Under the pieces are notes generated by a model, which had not been told where the DNA came from, ran no database searches, and was given only the letters and a program-made list of their open reading frames with translations. Of a stretch of DNA of 64,000 nucleotides, positions 25,741-33,932 are shown piece after piece. How positions within the stretch are numbered: the stretch's first letter is position 1; the number at the start of each line of letters is the position of its first letter. The position numbers and the translations under genes are program-made. The DNA comes from Dokdonella_A sp049583635 (GTDB taxonomy: Bacteria > Pseudomonadota > Gammaproteobacteria > Xanthomonadales > Rhodanobacteraceae): contig JBAUWF010000067.1 in NCBI GenBank assembly GCA_049583635.1, positions 8,370 to 72,369 on the forward strand, given 5' to 3'.

Positions 25741-26388
25741 ATGACGCAAGCACTCGCCAAATCACCGGGTCCGGGCCGCCCCAAGGATCTGGAAAAACGT
25801 GCGGCCATCCTCGAGGCCGCCAAGCGCCTGTTTCCGCAGCGTGGTTTCGATGGCACGAGCATGGATTTGATCGCGGCCGCGGCCGGCGTGTCCAAGCTCA
25901 CCGTGTACAGCCATTTTCACGACAAGGAAACACTCTACGTCGAGGCGATCCGTGCCAAGTGCGAGGCGCAGATGCCCGCGACGCTGTTCGATGTGGACCT
26001 CGACGGTCCGCTGCGCCGCCAGCTCGAAGCGATCGCGCTCGCGTTCTTCGAACTCGTCACGAGTGCCGAAGCGATCGCGTTGCATCGCCTGCTTACAGCC
26101 GGCAATGGCGCGTCGGCGAAACTCGGGCAGATGTTCTGGGAAGCCGGTCCGCAACGCGTGCAGCAGTCGTTTGCTGAGTTTCTGCGCTCCAAGGTCGACG
26201 CCGGCAAGCTCGACCTTCGAGATGTCGAGCGCGGCGCGGCGCAGTTCTTCTGCCTGCTCAAGGGCGAGCCCCATGCGCGCCTGCTGTGCGGCTGCGGCAA
26301 GCCGTTCGTCGGCAGCGAAGTCGACGATCATCTGCACGCGACCGTCGAGTTGTTCCTGCGCGCCTACGAACCCCGCAGCGCGCGCTGA
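25741..26388 (+). CDS. TetR/AcrR-family transcriptional regulator
   Basis: The 215-residue protein has the TetR helix-turn-helix at about residues 20-66: RAAILEAAKRLFPQRGF, then TSMDLIAAAAGVSKLTVY, then SHFHDKETLY. The C-terminal ligand domain resembles the AefR-like branch, with FELVTSAEAIALHRLL. TetR proteins usually repress a neighbouring or unlinked gene until a small molecule binds. The nearest candidate targets are the gene itself and the divergent pcm-tolC pair; a role in efflux control through tolC is attractive but only inferred. The gene converges with btuB. Confidence 0.9.
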   Translation: MTQALAKSPGPGRPKDLEKRAAILEAAKRLFPQRGFDGTSMDLIAAAAGVSKLTVYSHFHDKETLYVEAIRAKCEAQMPATLFDVDLDGPLRRQLEAIALAFFELVTSAEAIALHRLLTAGNGASAKLGQMFWEAGPQRVQQSFAEFLRSKVDAGKLDLRDVERGAAQFFCLLKGEPHARLLCGCGKPFVGSEVDDHLHATVELFLRAYEPRSAR

Positions 26389-26461
26389 GTCACCGCGACC
26401 CGCTCATCGAACCGCCACGAGATCGCGCGCGATGCGGTGTGCGCAAGGCCGGCTATGCGAA

Positions 26462-28282
26462 TCAATGCCGCGGTCGCCAGACGATCTCGAGCCAGCCGGA
26501 GCGGCCCGGCGTGTTGTAACCGTGCACGAGTTCATAGTCGCGGTCATCGAGATTTTCGGCGCGCGCAATGAGCTGCCAGGCAGGCGCAAGCGCGATCATC
26601 GCGCGCAGATTCACGATCGCGTACCCTGGAAGCATCGCGCCGAAATCGTTCCGGCGACTGCTCGCGAGGAACTCGACACCGGCCCGCAACCGCTCGCTGA
26701 AACGGTAATCGAGCGTCGATGACAGCTTGCGTTTCGCGCGCCGAAGCAAGGTCTCGTTGGTGTCGAGATCGCGCGGGTTCTGAAACGTCAGTGCGGTATG
26801 AGCAAACCAGTCGCCGTGCGTCGCCTCCCAGGTCAATTCGGCGCCGTCGATCGCACTGCGATCGATATTTTGGGCGCGGGAATTTTCACCGGTGAACGCG
26901 ATGAGATCGTGGATGCGCGTGCGAAACATGTTCACGCCGACCCTCTGTCCCGGCACCGGGGTGAAATCGAGGCCGAACTCCGTGCTGTGCGAGCGCTCCG
27001 GATGGAGGTCGGGATTGCCGGCGAACTGACCGCCGTAGCCCGGCGAGAATTGCTCGTTGAGATCGGGCGCACGAAATCCCTGACCGAAGCTGACCCAGGC
27101 GCGCATGCTCGGTGCGAAACGCCAGCCGAACGCGGTCGTTCCCGTGGTCGCGCCACCGAAACGGTCGTTCCAGTCGCGCCGACCGGCGATCTCCGCATCG
27201 AGCGCGCCGAAGGCCGCGTGCCAGCCGCCGAACGCGGCGCGGTTGTCGCGCGTGCCGCCGTAGACGGGTTGGTCGGCAAACGCATCGTGGGTTTCGCCTC
27301 GCTCATGCACAAAGTCGAGCCCGGCTGTGAGGTGCTGGCTCGGCGAGAGCTGGAATTCGTTCTGCCAACTAAGGGAATCGCGTCGCGTCAGGAACAGGTT
27401 CGATCCGGGCGTGTCGTAATCCTCGCGGCTGTTGCCCACGACCAGCGCATGGTGCCAGCCCGGTGTCAGGTCGCCCGCAAGCGTCACGCCGGCGGTCTGT
27501 TCGATCACATGCGAGGTCGCGGGTACGTCAACGCCCTGGTCGAATTCGATGTCGCCGTCGCTGCGCAGCAGCGACGCGCCGAGCGCCTGCGTTCCGAGGA
27601 CGACGCTCGCGCGCGCGGCGATGTTGCGATCGCGAAAGCTGTCGTCGTCCGGGTCATAACCGAAGCCGTCCGCATTCTGCGACGAGAATCCGCCGACGTG
27701 GCGCGCGCCGACCATCATGCTGAAACCACCCGCGTCGCTCCATCGCCCGAAGCCCGCGCTGCCATCGGCATCGCCGTAGCTGCCATAACGAAGCGCGACG
27801 CGCGGCCTGGTGAGCTTGCGCGTGAAAATCTGCACGACACCGCCGATCGCATCCGAACCCCAATAGCTCGCGCGTGGCCCGCGCACGATCTCGATGCGCT
27901 CGACCGCATCCAGCGGCAACTGATCGAACGCGTACGTGCCACTGCCGACCGCGGCCGAACGCACGCCGTCGATCAGCACGAGCACCTGATTGGAATTGGT
28001 GCCGCGCAGGAACAGCGAGGTTTGCGAACCCGGCCCGCCGGTCCGCGCGAGATCGACGCCAGCCTGGAGGCGCAGCAGGTCCAGCACATCGCGGGCGCCG
28101 CTCGCGTTTATGTCGGCGCGCGTGATCACGCTGACATCCGCGAGTGTTGCGTCGATTGTTTCGGGAACGCGCGTCGCCGTGACCTGCACGATCGGCTGCG
28201 TTGTCGTTTCATCGGCGCAGGCAGCGCGCGCAACCAAGCTGGCCGCACTGGCGACCAGAATGACTCGAAAACAAAGATTCAC
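26462..28282 (-). CDS. btuB: TonB-dependent cobalamin receptor
   Basis: This 606-residue outer-membrane receptor imports vitamin B12 using TonB energy. It has a signal peptide (MNLCFRVILVASAASLVARA after the GTG start), a TonB box near PIVQVTATR, and a plug domain with VLIDGVRSA and VERIEIVRGPRASYWGSDA. The 22-stranded barrel has GQGFRAPDLNEQFSP and ends at the C-terminus. The GTG at 28282 is preferred to the ATG at 28297 because GGAGG lies eight bases before it and the signal peptide begins there. The cobalamin riboswitch directly upstream supports the substrate call and predicts repression when B12 is plentiful. Confidence 0.92.
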   Translation of the reverse strand: MNLCFRVILVASAASLVARAACADETTTQPIVQVTATRVPETIDATLADVSVITRADINASGARDVLDLLRLQAGVDLARTGGPGSQTSLFLRGTNSNQVLVLIDGVRSAAVGSGTYAFDQLPLDAVERIEIVRGPRASYWGSDAIGGVVQIFTRKLTRPRVALRYGSYGDADGSAGFGRWSDAGGFSMMVGARHVGGFSSQNADGFGYDPDDDSFRDRNIAARASVVLGTQALGASLLRSDGDIEFDQGVDVPATSHVIEQTAGVTLAGDLTPGWHHALVVGNSREDYDTPGSNLFLTRRDSLSWQNEFQLSPSQHLTAGLDFVHERGETHDAFADQPVYGGTRDNRAAFGGWHAAFGALDAEIAGRRDWNDRFGGATTGTTAFGWRFAPSMRAWVSFGQGFRAPDLNEQFSPGYGGQFAGNPDLHPERSHSTEFGLDFTPVPGQRVGVNMFRTRIHDLIAFTGENSRAQNIDRSAIDGAELTWEATHGDWFAHTALTFQNPRDLDTNETLLRRAKRKLSSTLDYRFSERLRAGVEFLASSRRNDFGAMLPGYAIVNLRAMIALAPAWQLIARAENLDDRDYELVHGYNTPGRSGWLEIVWRPRH

Positions 28283-28444
28283 GTCTGCATCCTCCATCGC
28301 ACACCCGCGTGGCCAGAGGCTGCGGTGGAAGACGCGCCGGGACGAAGGACGGCCCGCCCGTCCGTTGCCCGCCGCAACCCCTGGAGCTCATGGCGCAAAA
28401 AAACGCCAAGCGACAGGCCGGTCTCCGGGCTCGCAAGCGACGGA

Positions 28445-28505
28445 TGAGGAGTGCGGTCATGGATGACCGTTGTTTGACTTCGCGATCATGGACGATCGCA
28501 AAACC
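28445..28505. repeat. REP-like double hairpin, copy 1 (inside riboswitch)
   Basis: Two palindromes lie side by side: GCGGTCATGGATGACCG at 28453-28469 and GCGATC-ATGGAC-GATCGC at about 28482-28499. The flanks CATCCGTCG and CGACGGATG, and CACTC and GAGTG, pair around the element. It therefore forms the tip of one long stem in the btuB leader RNA. Confidence 0.8.
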
Positions 28506-28610
28506 ACTCCATCCGTCGGTCCGACCGCCTTCCCGCGCGAGCGCAGTGGCATGAAGGTCGGAGTTGGCTTGCTTACCGTTGCGGGGGCAGCGCCGGAATT
28601 GAGCAAGTAA

Positions 28611-28674
28611 GATAGGGAATGCGGTCATGGATGACCGCTTCTTGACCTTCGCGATCACGGAGATCGCAAGAATC
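28611..28674. repeat. REP-like double hairpin, copy 2 (inside riboswitch)
   Basis: Same orientation as copy 1. GCGGTCATGGATGACCG at 28621-28637 is identical over 17 bases, and GCGATC-ACGGA-GATCGC follows at 28651-28667. The linkers also match closely (TTTGACTTC against CTTGACCTTC). It sits between the GGTG and CTGCCCCCGC boxes of the riboswitch. Confidence 0.8.
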
Positions 28675-28741
28675 CACTCGCACCGGCTTCCCGTTTCACC
28701 CCGTCCGCCCGGAAGCGGCCGAGGCACCTGTAGCGCTGGCG

Positions 28742-28771
28742 AGTGTAGTCGTCGCGGCACGCCTGCCGCAA
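28742..28771 (-). promoter_or_regulatory. Probable btuB promoter
   Basis: Reading the minus strand, TTGCGG (28766-28771) and TACACT (28742-28747) are separated by 18 bases. Transcription would begin a few bases before the first riboswitch box. The boxes match the vegetative consensus only partly. Confidence 0.45.
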
Positions 28772-28977
28772 GAGCGCATCCGAGGCGCTCGAGAACCGCA
28801 GCGATGCCGGCGAAACTTCAGCCGGTCGGTCACCCATTGCGCGGTTGATCATGGTGCCGCCGCATAACGCCTTGCATTTGTTTCCAGGCCACAGCGAGCA
28901 TTTCGGCGTGACGCATAGTCGCTGCTCACCTGTGATTGGAATCGGTCGCGGGCGTTACCTTGACCTAAGCGGCTGGA

Positions 28978-29298
28978 TCATGCTTGCTCGTTCAGACCAA
29001 GCAACGGCTCGACTTCGGCCAGGCGCGCGAGCGCGCGCAATCCGTCGGGCGCGCCGCGATAACGCAAACGGGCTCCGACTTGCGTGGCCCGCGCACTCCA
29101 TGCCAGCAGCAGTGCGAGCGTGGCGCTGTCGGCATCGGTCAGACCCGAGAGGTCGACGTTCGTCGTCTGCCCGCGGGACGTGAACGCGATCCCCCGTGGC
29201 AACAACGCGCCGGCATTGGCGAATCCGAGGGCGCCGGTGATCCGCACGCCGCCATCGCCGCCGCGCTCGATTGTTGCTGTTCCGGATGCCCGGCTCAT
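28978..29298 (-). CDS. mlaB: MlaB, STAS-domain subunit of the Mla lipid transporter
   Basis: The 106-residue protein is a single STAS domain with the VDLSGLTDADSATLALLLAW segment that holds the conserved Ser/Thr region. MlaB binds the MlaF ATPase and stabilises the inner-membrane MlaFEDB complex. Its ATG overlaps the mlaC stop by four bases (ATGA), so it is translationally coupled as the last gene of mlaFEDCB. The low sequence conservation of STAS domains is offset by the operon position. Confidence 0.88.
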   Translation of the reverse strand: MSRASGTATIERGGDGGVRITGALGFANAGALLPRGIAFTSRGQTTNVDLSGLTDADSATLALLLAWSARATQVGARLRYRGAPDGLRALARLAEVEPLLGLNEQA

Positions 29299-29981
29299 TT
29301 ACCGCCCTGGGCGTCTTTCTGCAGGGCGTCCAGCGCCTTGCCACCCTGCGTTTCCAGGCGCGTGATCAAGGCATCCAGACTGGTTTGCTTGATTTCAGCC
29401 GCAACCTGGTTTCGATAGTTGGTTACATAGGAAATGCCTTCAATGATGACGTCGTAGGCTTTCCATTCACCATCCCGGGTCTTGCGGAATGCGTAATCCA
29501 CCGGCAGCAGCTTGCCATCGTCAAGCTTGACTTGGGTGCGCACGATCGTGCGCCGACTATTGGTTCCGCCCTTGAGCGGCAGCACCTGAACACGACCACG
29601 GGTGTAGTTGAGCAGACCCTCCGCGTAACGGTGGGCGATCGAGTTGTAGAACGCCTTGGCAAAGCGCACACGCTGCGCGGGGCTGGCCGTTTGCGCGTAA
29701 CGCCCGAGTACCAGAATCGACGCGTAATCAATGTCGAAATGCGGCAACAGGATGCCATCGATCAACTTGATCAGACGTTCATGATCCGCCTTGAGTTCGG
29801 CCTGGTGACCATCGATCGAGCTGGCAAGCTGGTCGGCGATGCCTTGAACGATCTTTCCCGGCGACGGGTTGTCGGCCAACGCAGGCACCACCGTTGCGAT
29901 GCCAAGCATTGTCACCAGCGCGAAACCGGCGAGACGCAGCGGTATTCGGAGAGGTTCACGAGCGGGACTGGTTCGGGTCAT
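29295..29981 (-). CDS. mlaC: MlaC, periplasmic phospholipid carrier
   Basis: MlaC shuttles phospholipid across the periplasm between the outer-membrane MlaA complex and the MlaD ring. The 228-residue product has a signal peptide ending near VVPALA, then the MlaC/Ttg2D domain with LLPHFDIDYASILVLGRYAQTASP and the RTIVRTQVK and VDYAFRKTRDGEWKAYDV segments. The ATG at 29981 has GAGGA eight bases upstream. The much longer open frame that continues upstream only crosses mlaD in another phase and is not a fusion. Confidence 0.94.
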   Translation of the reverse strand: MTRTSPAREPLRIPLRLAGFALVTMLGIATVVPALADNPSPGKIVQGIADQLASSIDGHQAELKADHERLIKLIDGILLPHFDIDYASILVLGRYAQTASPAQRVRFAKAFYNSIAHRYAEGLLNYTRGRVQVLPLKGGTNSRRTIVRTQVKLDDGKLLPVDYAFRKTRDGEWKAYDVIIEGISYVTNYRNQVAAEIKQTSLDALITRLETQGGKALDALQKDAQGGK

Positions 29982-29992
29982 GCAGTCGATCC

Positions 29993-30529
29993 TCATTGTT
30001 TTCGGTCTGGCGTCGACGAATCGGGCGGTCGCTGATCGGTTGCCTTGCCGGTCGCATCGGACGACTTGTCGGGGCCGTTGCCACCCACCAGGAACTTCCC
30101 GATAAGGTCCTCGATCTGCAGCGAAGATTGCGTAAGGACGAACTCGTCGCCGTCCTTTAATGCATCGAGGGAGCCACCGGGCTGGATTGCAACGTACTGG
30201 TCGCCTAGTAAACCGCTGGTGAATATGGCTGCAGACGAATCTTCCGGCAGATCGTCGTAGCGCCGGTCGATCGACAGTTTGACCACCGCATCGAGCTTGT
30301 TCTTGTCGAGTGCGATCGATTCGACTGAGCCGATACGCACCCCCGAAACCTTGACCGGCGCCCTGAGCTTGAGCGTGCCGACATTCGTGAAATGCGCCAA
30401 CAGCGTGTAGCTGTCGCCCTGACGATAGTTCGCGATCGACGTGGTTTGCGTCGCGAGATAGGCGAGCGCCGCAAAGCCGAGCAGGATGAACAGCCCGGTG
30501 CCGATCTGGTAGGAATTTCTGTGAGCCAT
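29993..30529 (-). CDS. mlaD: MlaD, MCE-domain substrate-binding subunit
   Basis: The 178-residue protein has one N-terminal membrane helix (YQIGTGLFILLGFAALAYLA) followed by an MCE domain from about residue 38, with YTLLAHFTNVGTLKLRAPVKVSGVRIG and a GLLGDQYVAIQPGG motif. MlaD forms a hexameric ring on the MlaFEB transporter and passes lipids to or from MlaC. The C-terminal 30 residues are polar, Asp/Pro-rich and probably disordered. It starts about 70 bases after mlaE in the same operon. Confidence 0.95.
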   Translation of the reverse strand: MAHRNSYQIGTGLFILLGFAALAYLATQTTSIANYRQGDSYTLLAHFTNVGTLKLRAPVKVSGVRIGSVESIALDKNKLDAVVKLSIDRRYDDLPEDSSAAIFTSGLLGDQYVAIQPGGSLDALKDGDEFVLTQSSLQIEDLIGKFLVGGNGPDKSSDATGKATDQRPPDSSTPDRKQ

Positions 30530-30600
30530 GGTTCGTGTGTCCTGTCTGACAAAATTGCCTAGCGGCCACCTCACCGGCCGGGCGACGCAGATCGTCGCAT

Positions 30601-31374
30601 TTACATGAGGAATGCGGTCATTACGAAGTCGAGCGCGAGCACGACGATCGACGAAAACACCACGGTGCGCGTGGTCGCATAAGCCACCCCCTCGCTGGTC
30701 GGCGGCGTGGTGTAACCCTGGAACACCGCAATCAGACTGACCACGACACCGAACGCGAGACTCTTCCAGACGCCATTGACGACGTCGGTCCACACATTCA
30801 CGCTCGACGTCATGTTGCCCCAGAACGTGCCGTTGTCGAGCCCGAGCCAGGTGACGCCGACCAGGTGCGCACCGAAAATGCCGAGCGCATTGAATACGCA
30901 GGCCAGCAGCGGCATCGCGATCACCCCGGCAAGAAAGCGCGGCGCAACCACGTAGGCGAGCGGATCGACCGCCATCATCTCCATCGCCGACAACTGGTCG
31001 GTCGCGCGCATCAACCCGATCTCGGCCGTGATCGAGGTGCCGGCGCGACCGGCAAAAAGCAACGCCGTCACCACCGGACCGAGTTCGCGGAACAGGGACA
31101 GCGCAACAACGGTACCAAGTGCTGCAGTGCCCCCGAAAATCGACAGCGTGTAGTAAAGCTGCAACGCGAGCACCATGCCGACGAACAGGCCGCAGGTCAT
31201 GATGATGACCAGGCTCATCGCGCCGACGAACCAGATTTGTCGTACGGTCTCGCGCAGATGACGCAGGCTGCGTGGTATCGCCGCGAGAATCGCAAACAGA
31301 AACAGACTGCAGGCGCCCACCTGAGCCAAGGCCGCGGTGAAGGGCCAAGCGGTTTTCTCACGTGGCGCCGTCAT
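30601..31374 (-). CDS. mlaE: MlaE, permease of the Mla lipid transporter
   Basis: The 257-residue integral membrane protein has five to six helices and the family segments FRELGPVVTALLFAGRAGTSITAEIG, ATDQLSAMEMMAVDPLAYVVAPR and FQGYTTPPTSEGVAYATTRTVV. MlaE is the transmembrane pathway energised by MlaF. Its ATG overlaps the mlaF stop by four bases (ATGA at 31371-31374), showing tight coupling of the ATPase and permease. Confidence 0.96.
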   Translation of the reverse strand: MTAPREKTAWPFTAALAQVGACSLFLFAILAAIPRSLRHLRETVRQIWFVGAMSLVIIMTCGLFVGMVLALQLYYTLSIFGGTAALGTVVALSLFRELGPVVTALLFAGRAGTSITAEIGLMRATDQLSAMEMMAVDPLAYVVAPRFLAGVIAMPLLACVFNALGIFGAHLVGVTWLGLDNGTFWGNMTSSVNVWTDVVNGVWKSLAFGVVVSLIAVFQGYTTPPTSEGVAYATTRTVVFSSIVVLALDFVMTAFLM

Positions 31375-32222
31375 GTCGCACCTGCGCCAAAGCCGAGCTC
31401 GCGCGCGTAGTCGCCCGCCGGATAATGGAACGGCACCGGGCCATCGGCCGCGCCGCCGAAAAACTGCCGAGTCCATGGCGAATCGTCTCCGGCTAGTTGT
31501 TCCGGCGCGCCTTGCGCGACGATTTTCCCGCCGGCGAGCAGATAGACTTGGTCGGCGGCGCGCCGGACCGCAGCGAATTCGTGCGCGACCAGTACGCTGG
31601 TGATGCCGAGCGTGTCGTTGAGTGTGCGGATCACGCGCAGCACCTGGTTCAGCGCAACCGGATCAAGGCCGACGAACGGCTCATCGTACAGAATCAGCAT
31701 CGGATCGCGCACGATCGCACGCGCGAGCGCGATCCGCCGCGCCATGCCGCCGGACAACTCGCTCGGCATCAGCCCGGCGGCGCCGCGCAGACCGACCGCC
31801 TGCAACTTGGTCAGCACAATGTTGCGCACCAGTTCCTCGGGCAGTTTGAGATGCTGGCGCAGCGGAAACGCGATGTTCTCGAACACAGTGAAATCGGTCA
31901 GCAGCGCGGAGTTCTGGAACAGGAAGCCGATGCGTTCGCGAAGATCGAACAAGGCACTGCGCGATAAAGTCGGCACATCCTGGCCGTCGATGCGGATGTT
32001 GCCCGCATCCGGCATCAACTGGCCGGTGAGATGTCGCAGCAGCGTGGTCTTGCCGGTGCCGCTCGGGCCCATGATCGCGACGATCTTGCCGCGCGTGATG
32101 TCCAGATCCACGTCGTCGAAGATGACCTTGCCGTTGAGCACGGTTTTCAGCCCGCGCACTTCGACCAGCGAAGCGTCGACAGCGGATTTGGCCGGATGGG
32201 TTGCAGCGCTGGCTTCGCTCAC
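31371..32222 (-). CDS. mlaF: MlaF, ATPase of the Mla lipid transporter
   Basis: The 283-residue ABC ATPase has Walker A GPSGTGKTT (about residues 52-60), signature LSGGMARRIALARA, Walker B LILYDEPFVGLD and the switch His in LVAHEF. It is the first gene of mlaFEDCB. The C-terminal 30 residues (PVPFHYPAGDYARELGF in pattern) match the tail that MlaF subunits use to clasp each other and MlaB. It starts with GTG and a weak ribosome site. No mlaA (VacJ) gene is seen in the window. Confidence 0.96.
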   Translation of the reverse strand: MSEASAATHPAKSAVDASLVEVRGLKTVLNGKVIFDDVDLDITRGKIVAIMGPSGTGKTTLLRHLTGQLMPDAGNIRIDGQDVPTLSRSALFDLRERIGFLFQNSALLTDFTVFENIAFPLRQHLKLPEELVRNIVLTKLQAVGLRGAAGLMPSELSGGMARRIALARAIVRDPMLILYDEPFVGLDPVALNQVLRVIRTLNDTLGITSVLVAHEFAAVRRAADQVYLLAGGKIVAQGAPEQLAGDDSPWTRQFFGGAADGPVPFHYPAGDYARELGFGAGAT

Positions 32223-32303
32223 GGGCGTTCGGTTCGGCGGTATTCGAGGGCCGGTTACCTTAACGGAGCACCGCGCTTGCCGCCAGCACCGGTTCCGGGT
32301 GAC

Positions 32304-32918
32304 TCAGCCCTGCTTCAGGTCCGCGAGCAAGGTCGCGTGACGTTCGCGCTGGCGCCGCGTACGCAGGCGCTGACTGGTGACGATCGAGCGCAGATCATCG
32401 ATCGCCGTGGGAAAGTCGTCGTTGACCACGAGAAAGTCGAATTCATCGGCGTGTTCTATGTCGGCACGCGAATCGGCCAGGCGTCTGGCGATTGCCTCGG
32501 CGCTGTCGGACGCGCGCGCGCGCAGGCGCCTTTCCAGTTCTTCGCGCGAGGGCGGCAGGATGAAGATGGCGAGGCAATCGGTCATCTTCGCGCGCACCTG
32601 GCGCGCACCCTGCCAGTCGATTTCGAGCAACACGTCACGCCCTGCGGCGAGCAGCGGCTCGATCGCGCTGACGGCGGTGCCCTTCAAGTCGCCATGCACA
32701 TCGGCGTATTCGAAAAACGCATCGGCTGCGGCCATGCGCTCGAATATTTCGCGCGACACGAAGTGATAGTGCACGCCGTCGATCTCGCCCGGACGCGGCA
32801 GACGCGAGGTGTACGAGACCGACAGCGAAATGCCCGGCTCGCGCTCGATCAGCGCCTTGACCAGGCTGGTCTTGCCGGCGCCCGAAGGCGCCGCGACGAT
32901 GAACAAGGTTCCGTTCAA
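32304..32918 (-). CDS. gmk: Guanylate kinase
   Basis: Gmk phosphorylates GMP to GDP. The 204-residue protein has the P-loop APSGAGKT at residues 10-17, the GMP-binding SYTSRLPRPGEIDGVHYHFVS segment, and the lid EIDWQGARQVR. Translation appears to start at a TTG, because a stop codon lies three codons upstream and the P-loop begins only nine residues later. It follows yicC on the same strand with a 64-base gap, an arrangement common in proteobacteria. Confidence 0.96.
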   Translation of the reverse strand: MNGTLFIVAAPSGAGKTSLVKALIEREPGISLSVSYTSRLPRPGEIDGVHYHFVSREIFERMAAADAFFEYADVHGDLKGTAVSAIEPLLAAGRDVLLEIDWQGARQVRAKMTDCLAIFILPPSREELERRLRARASDSAEAIARRLADSRADIEHADEFDFLVVNDDFPTAIDDLRSIVTSQRLRTRRQRERHATLLADLKQG

Positions 32919-32982
32919 GCCTGTTCACGGACCGCCTGTCCGCCCTCGTGTTGCCGCATGGTCGTCATTTCGGTGAATTACC

Positions 32983-33843
32983 TCATTCCAGGTTCTGCAC
33001 CTGCTCGCGCATCTGTTCGATCAGTACCTTGAGCTCGACCGCTGCGTTGGTCGTGTGCGAGTCGGCCGATTTCGAGCCCAGGGTGTTGGCTTCGCGATTG
33101 AATTCCTGCATCAGGAAATCGAGGCGGCGGCCGACGGCTTCCCTGAGTCCGAAGATGCGGCGTGCTTCGGTGATATGAGTGCTCAATCGATCGAGTTCCT
33201 CGTCGACGTCCATGCGTGAGAGCTGCATCACGATTTCCTGCTCGATGCGCCCTGGTTCAGCGGGCTGCTTGATATCCGCAAGACGCGCATCGACGCGGGC
33301 GCGCAGCGCGGCGCGCACTTCCGGCAGATGCGCGCGCACTTGGGCAACAAGGTTCTCGATTGCATCCAGGCGCTCGCGCAGGAACGCGGCCAGTCGCGCG
33401 CCTTCGCGTTCGCGTGTAGCCACCATGTCGTCGAGTGCGCGATCGAGCAGAATCAGTGCGTCACGTTGCAGCGACTCGACTTCGACGCTTTGCTCACGCA
33501 GCACGCCGGGCCAGGCGAGCAAAGACAGAAAATCCACGTTGAGCCGGGGGAAACTCGTACCGAGCCTGGTGGCGGCATCGGCCAGTCGGGATAACAATTC
33601 ATCGTCGAACCGCAATTCCGGCGCCGCCGCAATCGATCGGATGCGCAAGGTCATATCGACCTTGCCGCGGGCAAGGCGCGCTCCGATCAGTTCGCGGATC
33701 CGCGGTTCGAAGCCGCGCAGTTCCTCGGGCAGTCGCAGTCCCAGTTCCAGATAACGATGATTGACCGCGCGCAGCTCGATCGCGAGTGTGCTTTGCCCGG
33801 TTTCACATTCGACACTGGCGAATGCGGTCATGCTGCGGATCAC
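32983..33843 (-). CDS. yicC: YicC/YloC-family endoribonuclease
   Basis: The 286-residue product begins with the near-invariant MIRSMTAFA and ends with the family motif RRLDFLMQEFNREANTLGSKS, followed by KVLIEQMREQVQNLE. YicC proteins are hexameric metal-dependent RNases; in Escherichia coli the protein takes part in decay of the small RNA RyhB. The GTG at 33843 is chosen because GAGGG lies seven bases before it and it gives the conserved N-terminus; a TTG five codons upstream does not. It is divergent from rph, as in many genomes. Confidence 0.95.
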   Translation of the reverse strand: MIRSMTAFASVECETGQSTLAIELRAVNHRYLELGLRLPEELRGFEPRIRELIGARLARGKVDMTLRIRSIAAAPELRFDDELLSRLADAATRLGTSFPRLNVDFLSLLAWPGVLREQSVEVESLQRDALILLDRALDDMVATREREGARLAAFLRERLDAIENLVAQVRAHLPEVRAALRARVDARLADIKQPAEPGRIEQEIVMQLSRMDVDEELDRLSTHITEARRIFGLREAVGRRLDFLMQEFNREANTLGSKSADSHTTNAAVELKVLIEQMREQVQNLE

Positions 33844-33932
33844 GCGCTGCCCTCGCAAGAAGCAAGATCATGCGCAATCAATACGATGCGCAGTGATAGA
33901 CTTCGTGGCCATTTTGCCATAGCAGAGTGCTG

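Larger units (their letters stand above)
28405..28735 (-). promoter_or_regulatory. Cobalamin riboswitch in the btuB leader, enlarged by two insertions
   Basis: On the minus strand the conserved boxes follow in order. They are CAGGTGCC (near 28730), ACGGGAAGCCGGTG (28681-28694), GCTGCCCCCGCAACGGTAA (28573-28591), GCCACTGC with GGGAAGGCGG (about 28525-28550), and GAGCCCGGAGACCGGCCTG (28414-28432). The RNA spans about 330 bases, far more than the roughly 200 usual for the class. The difference is made up by two REP-like elements, one between GGTG and CTGCCCCCGC, the other at the tip of a peripheral stem. A seven-T run at 28397-28403 follows. B12 binding should lower btuB expression. About 120 bases beyond the promoter (28860-28977) hold nothing I recognise. 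Confidence 0.9.

Noticed and set aside
26798..28447. 549-codon open frame opposite btuB
   Set aside because: It is a shadow of btuB that also runs through the riboswitch; no domain or start signal supports it.
29295..30569. Apparent fusion of a long N-terminal region to mlaC
   Set aside because: The upstream part is mlaD read in the wrong phase; mlaC has its own ribosome site at 29981.
29993..31348. Apparent fusion upstream of mlaD
   Set aside because: The upstream part is mlaE in another phase; mlaD starts at 30529 with a signal-anchor helix.
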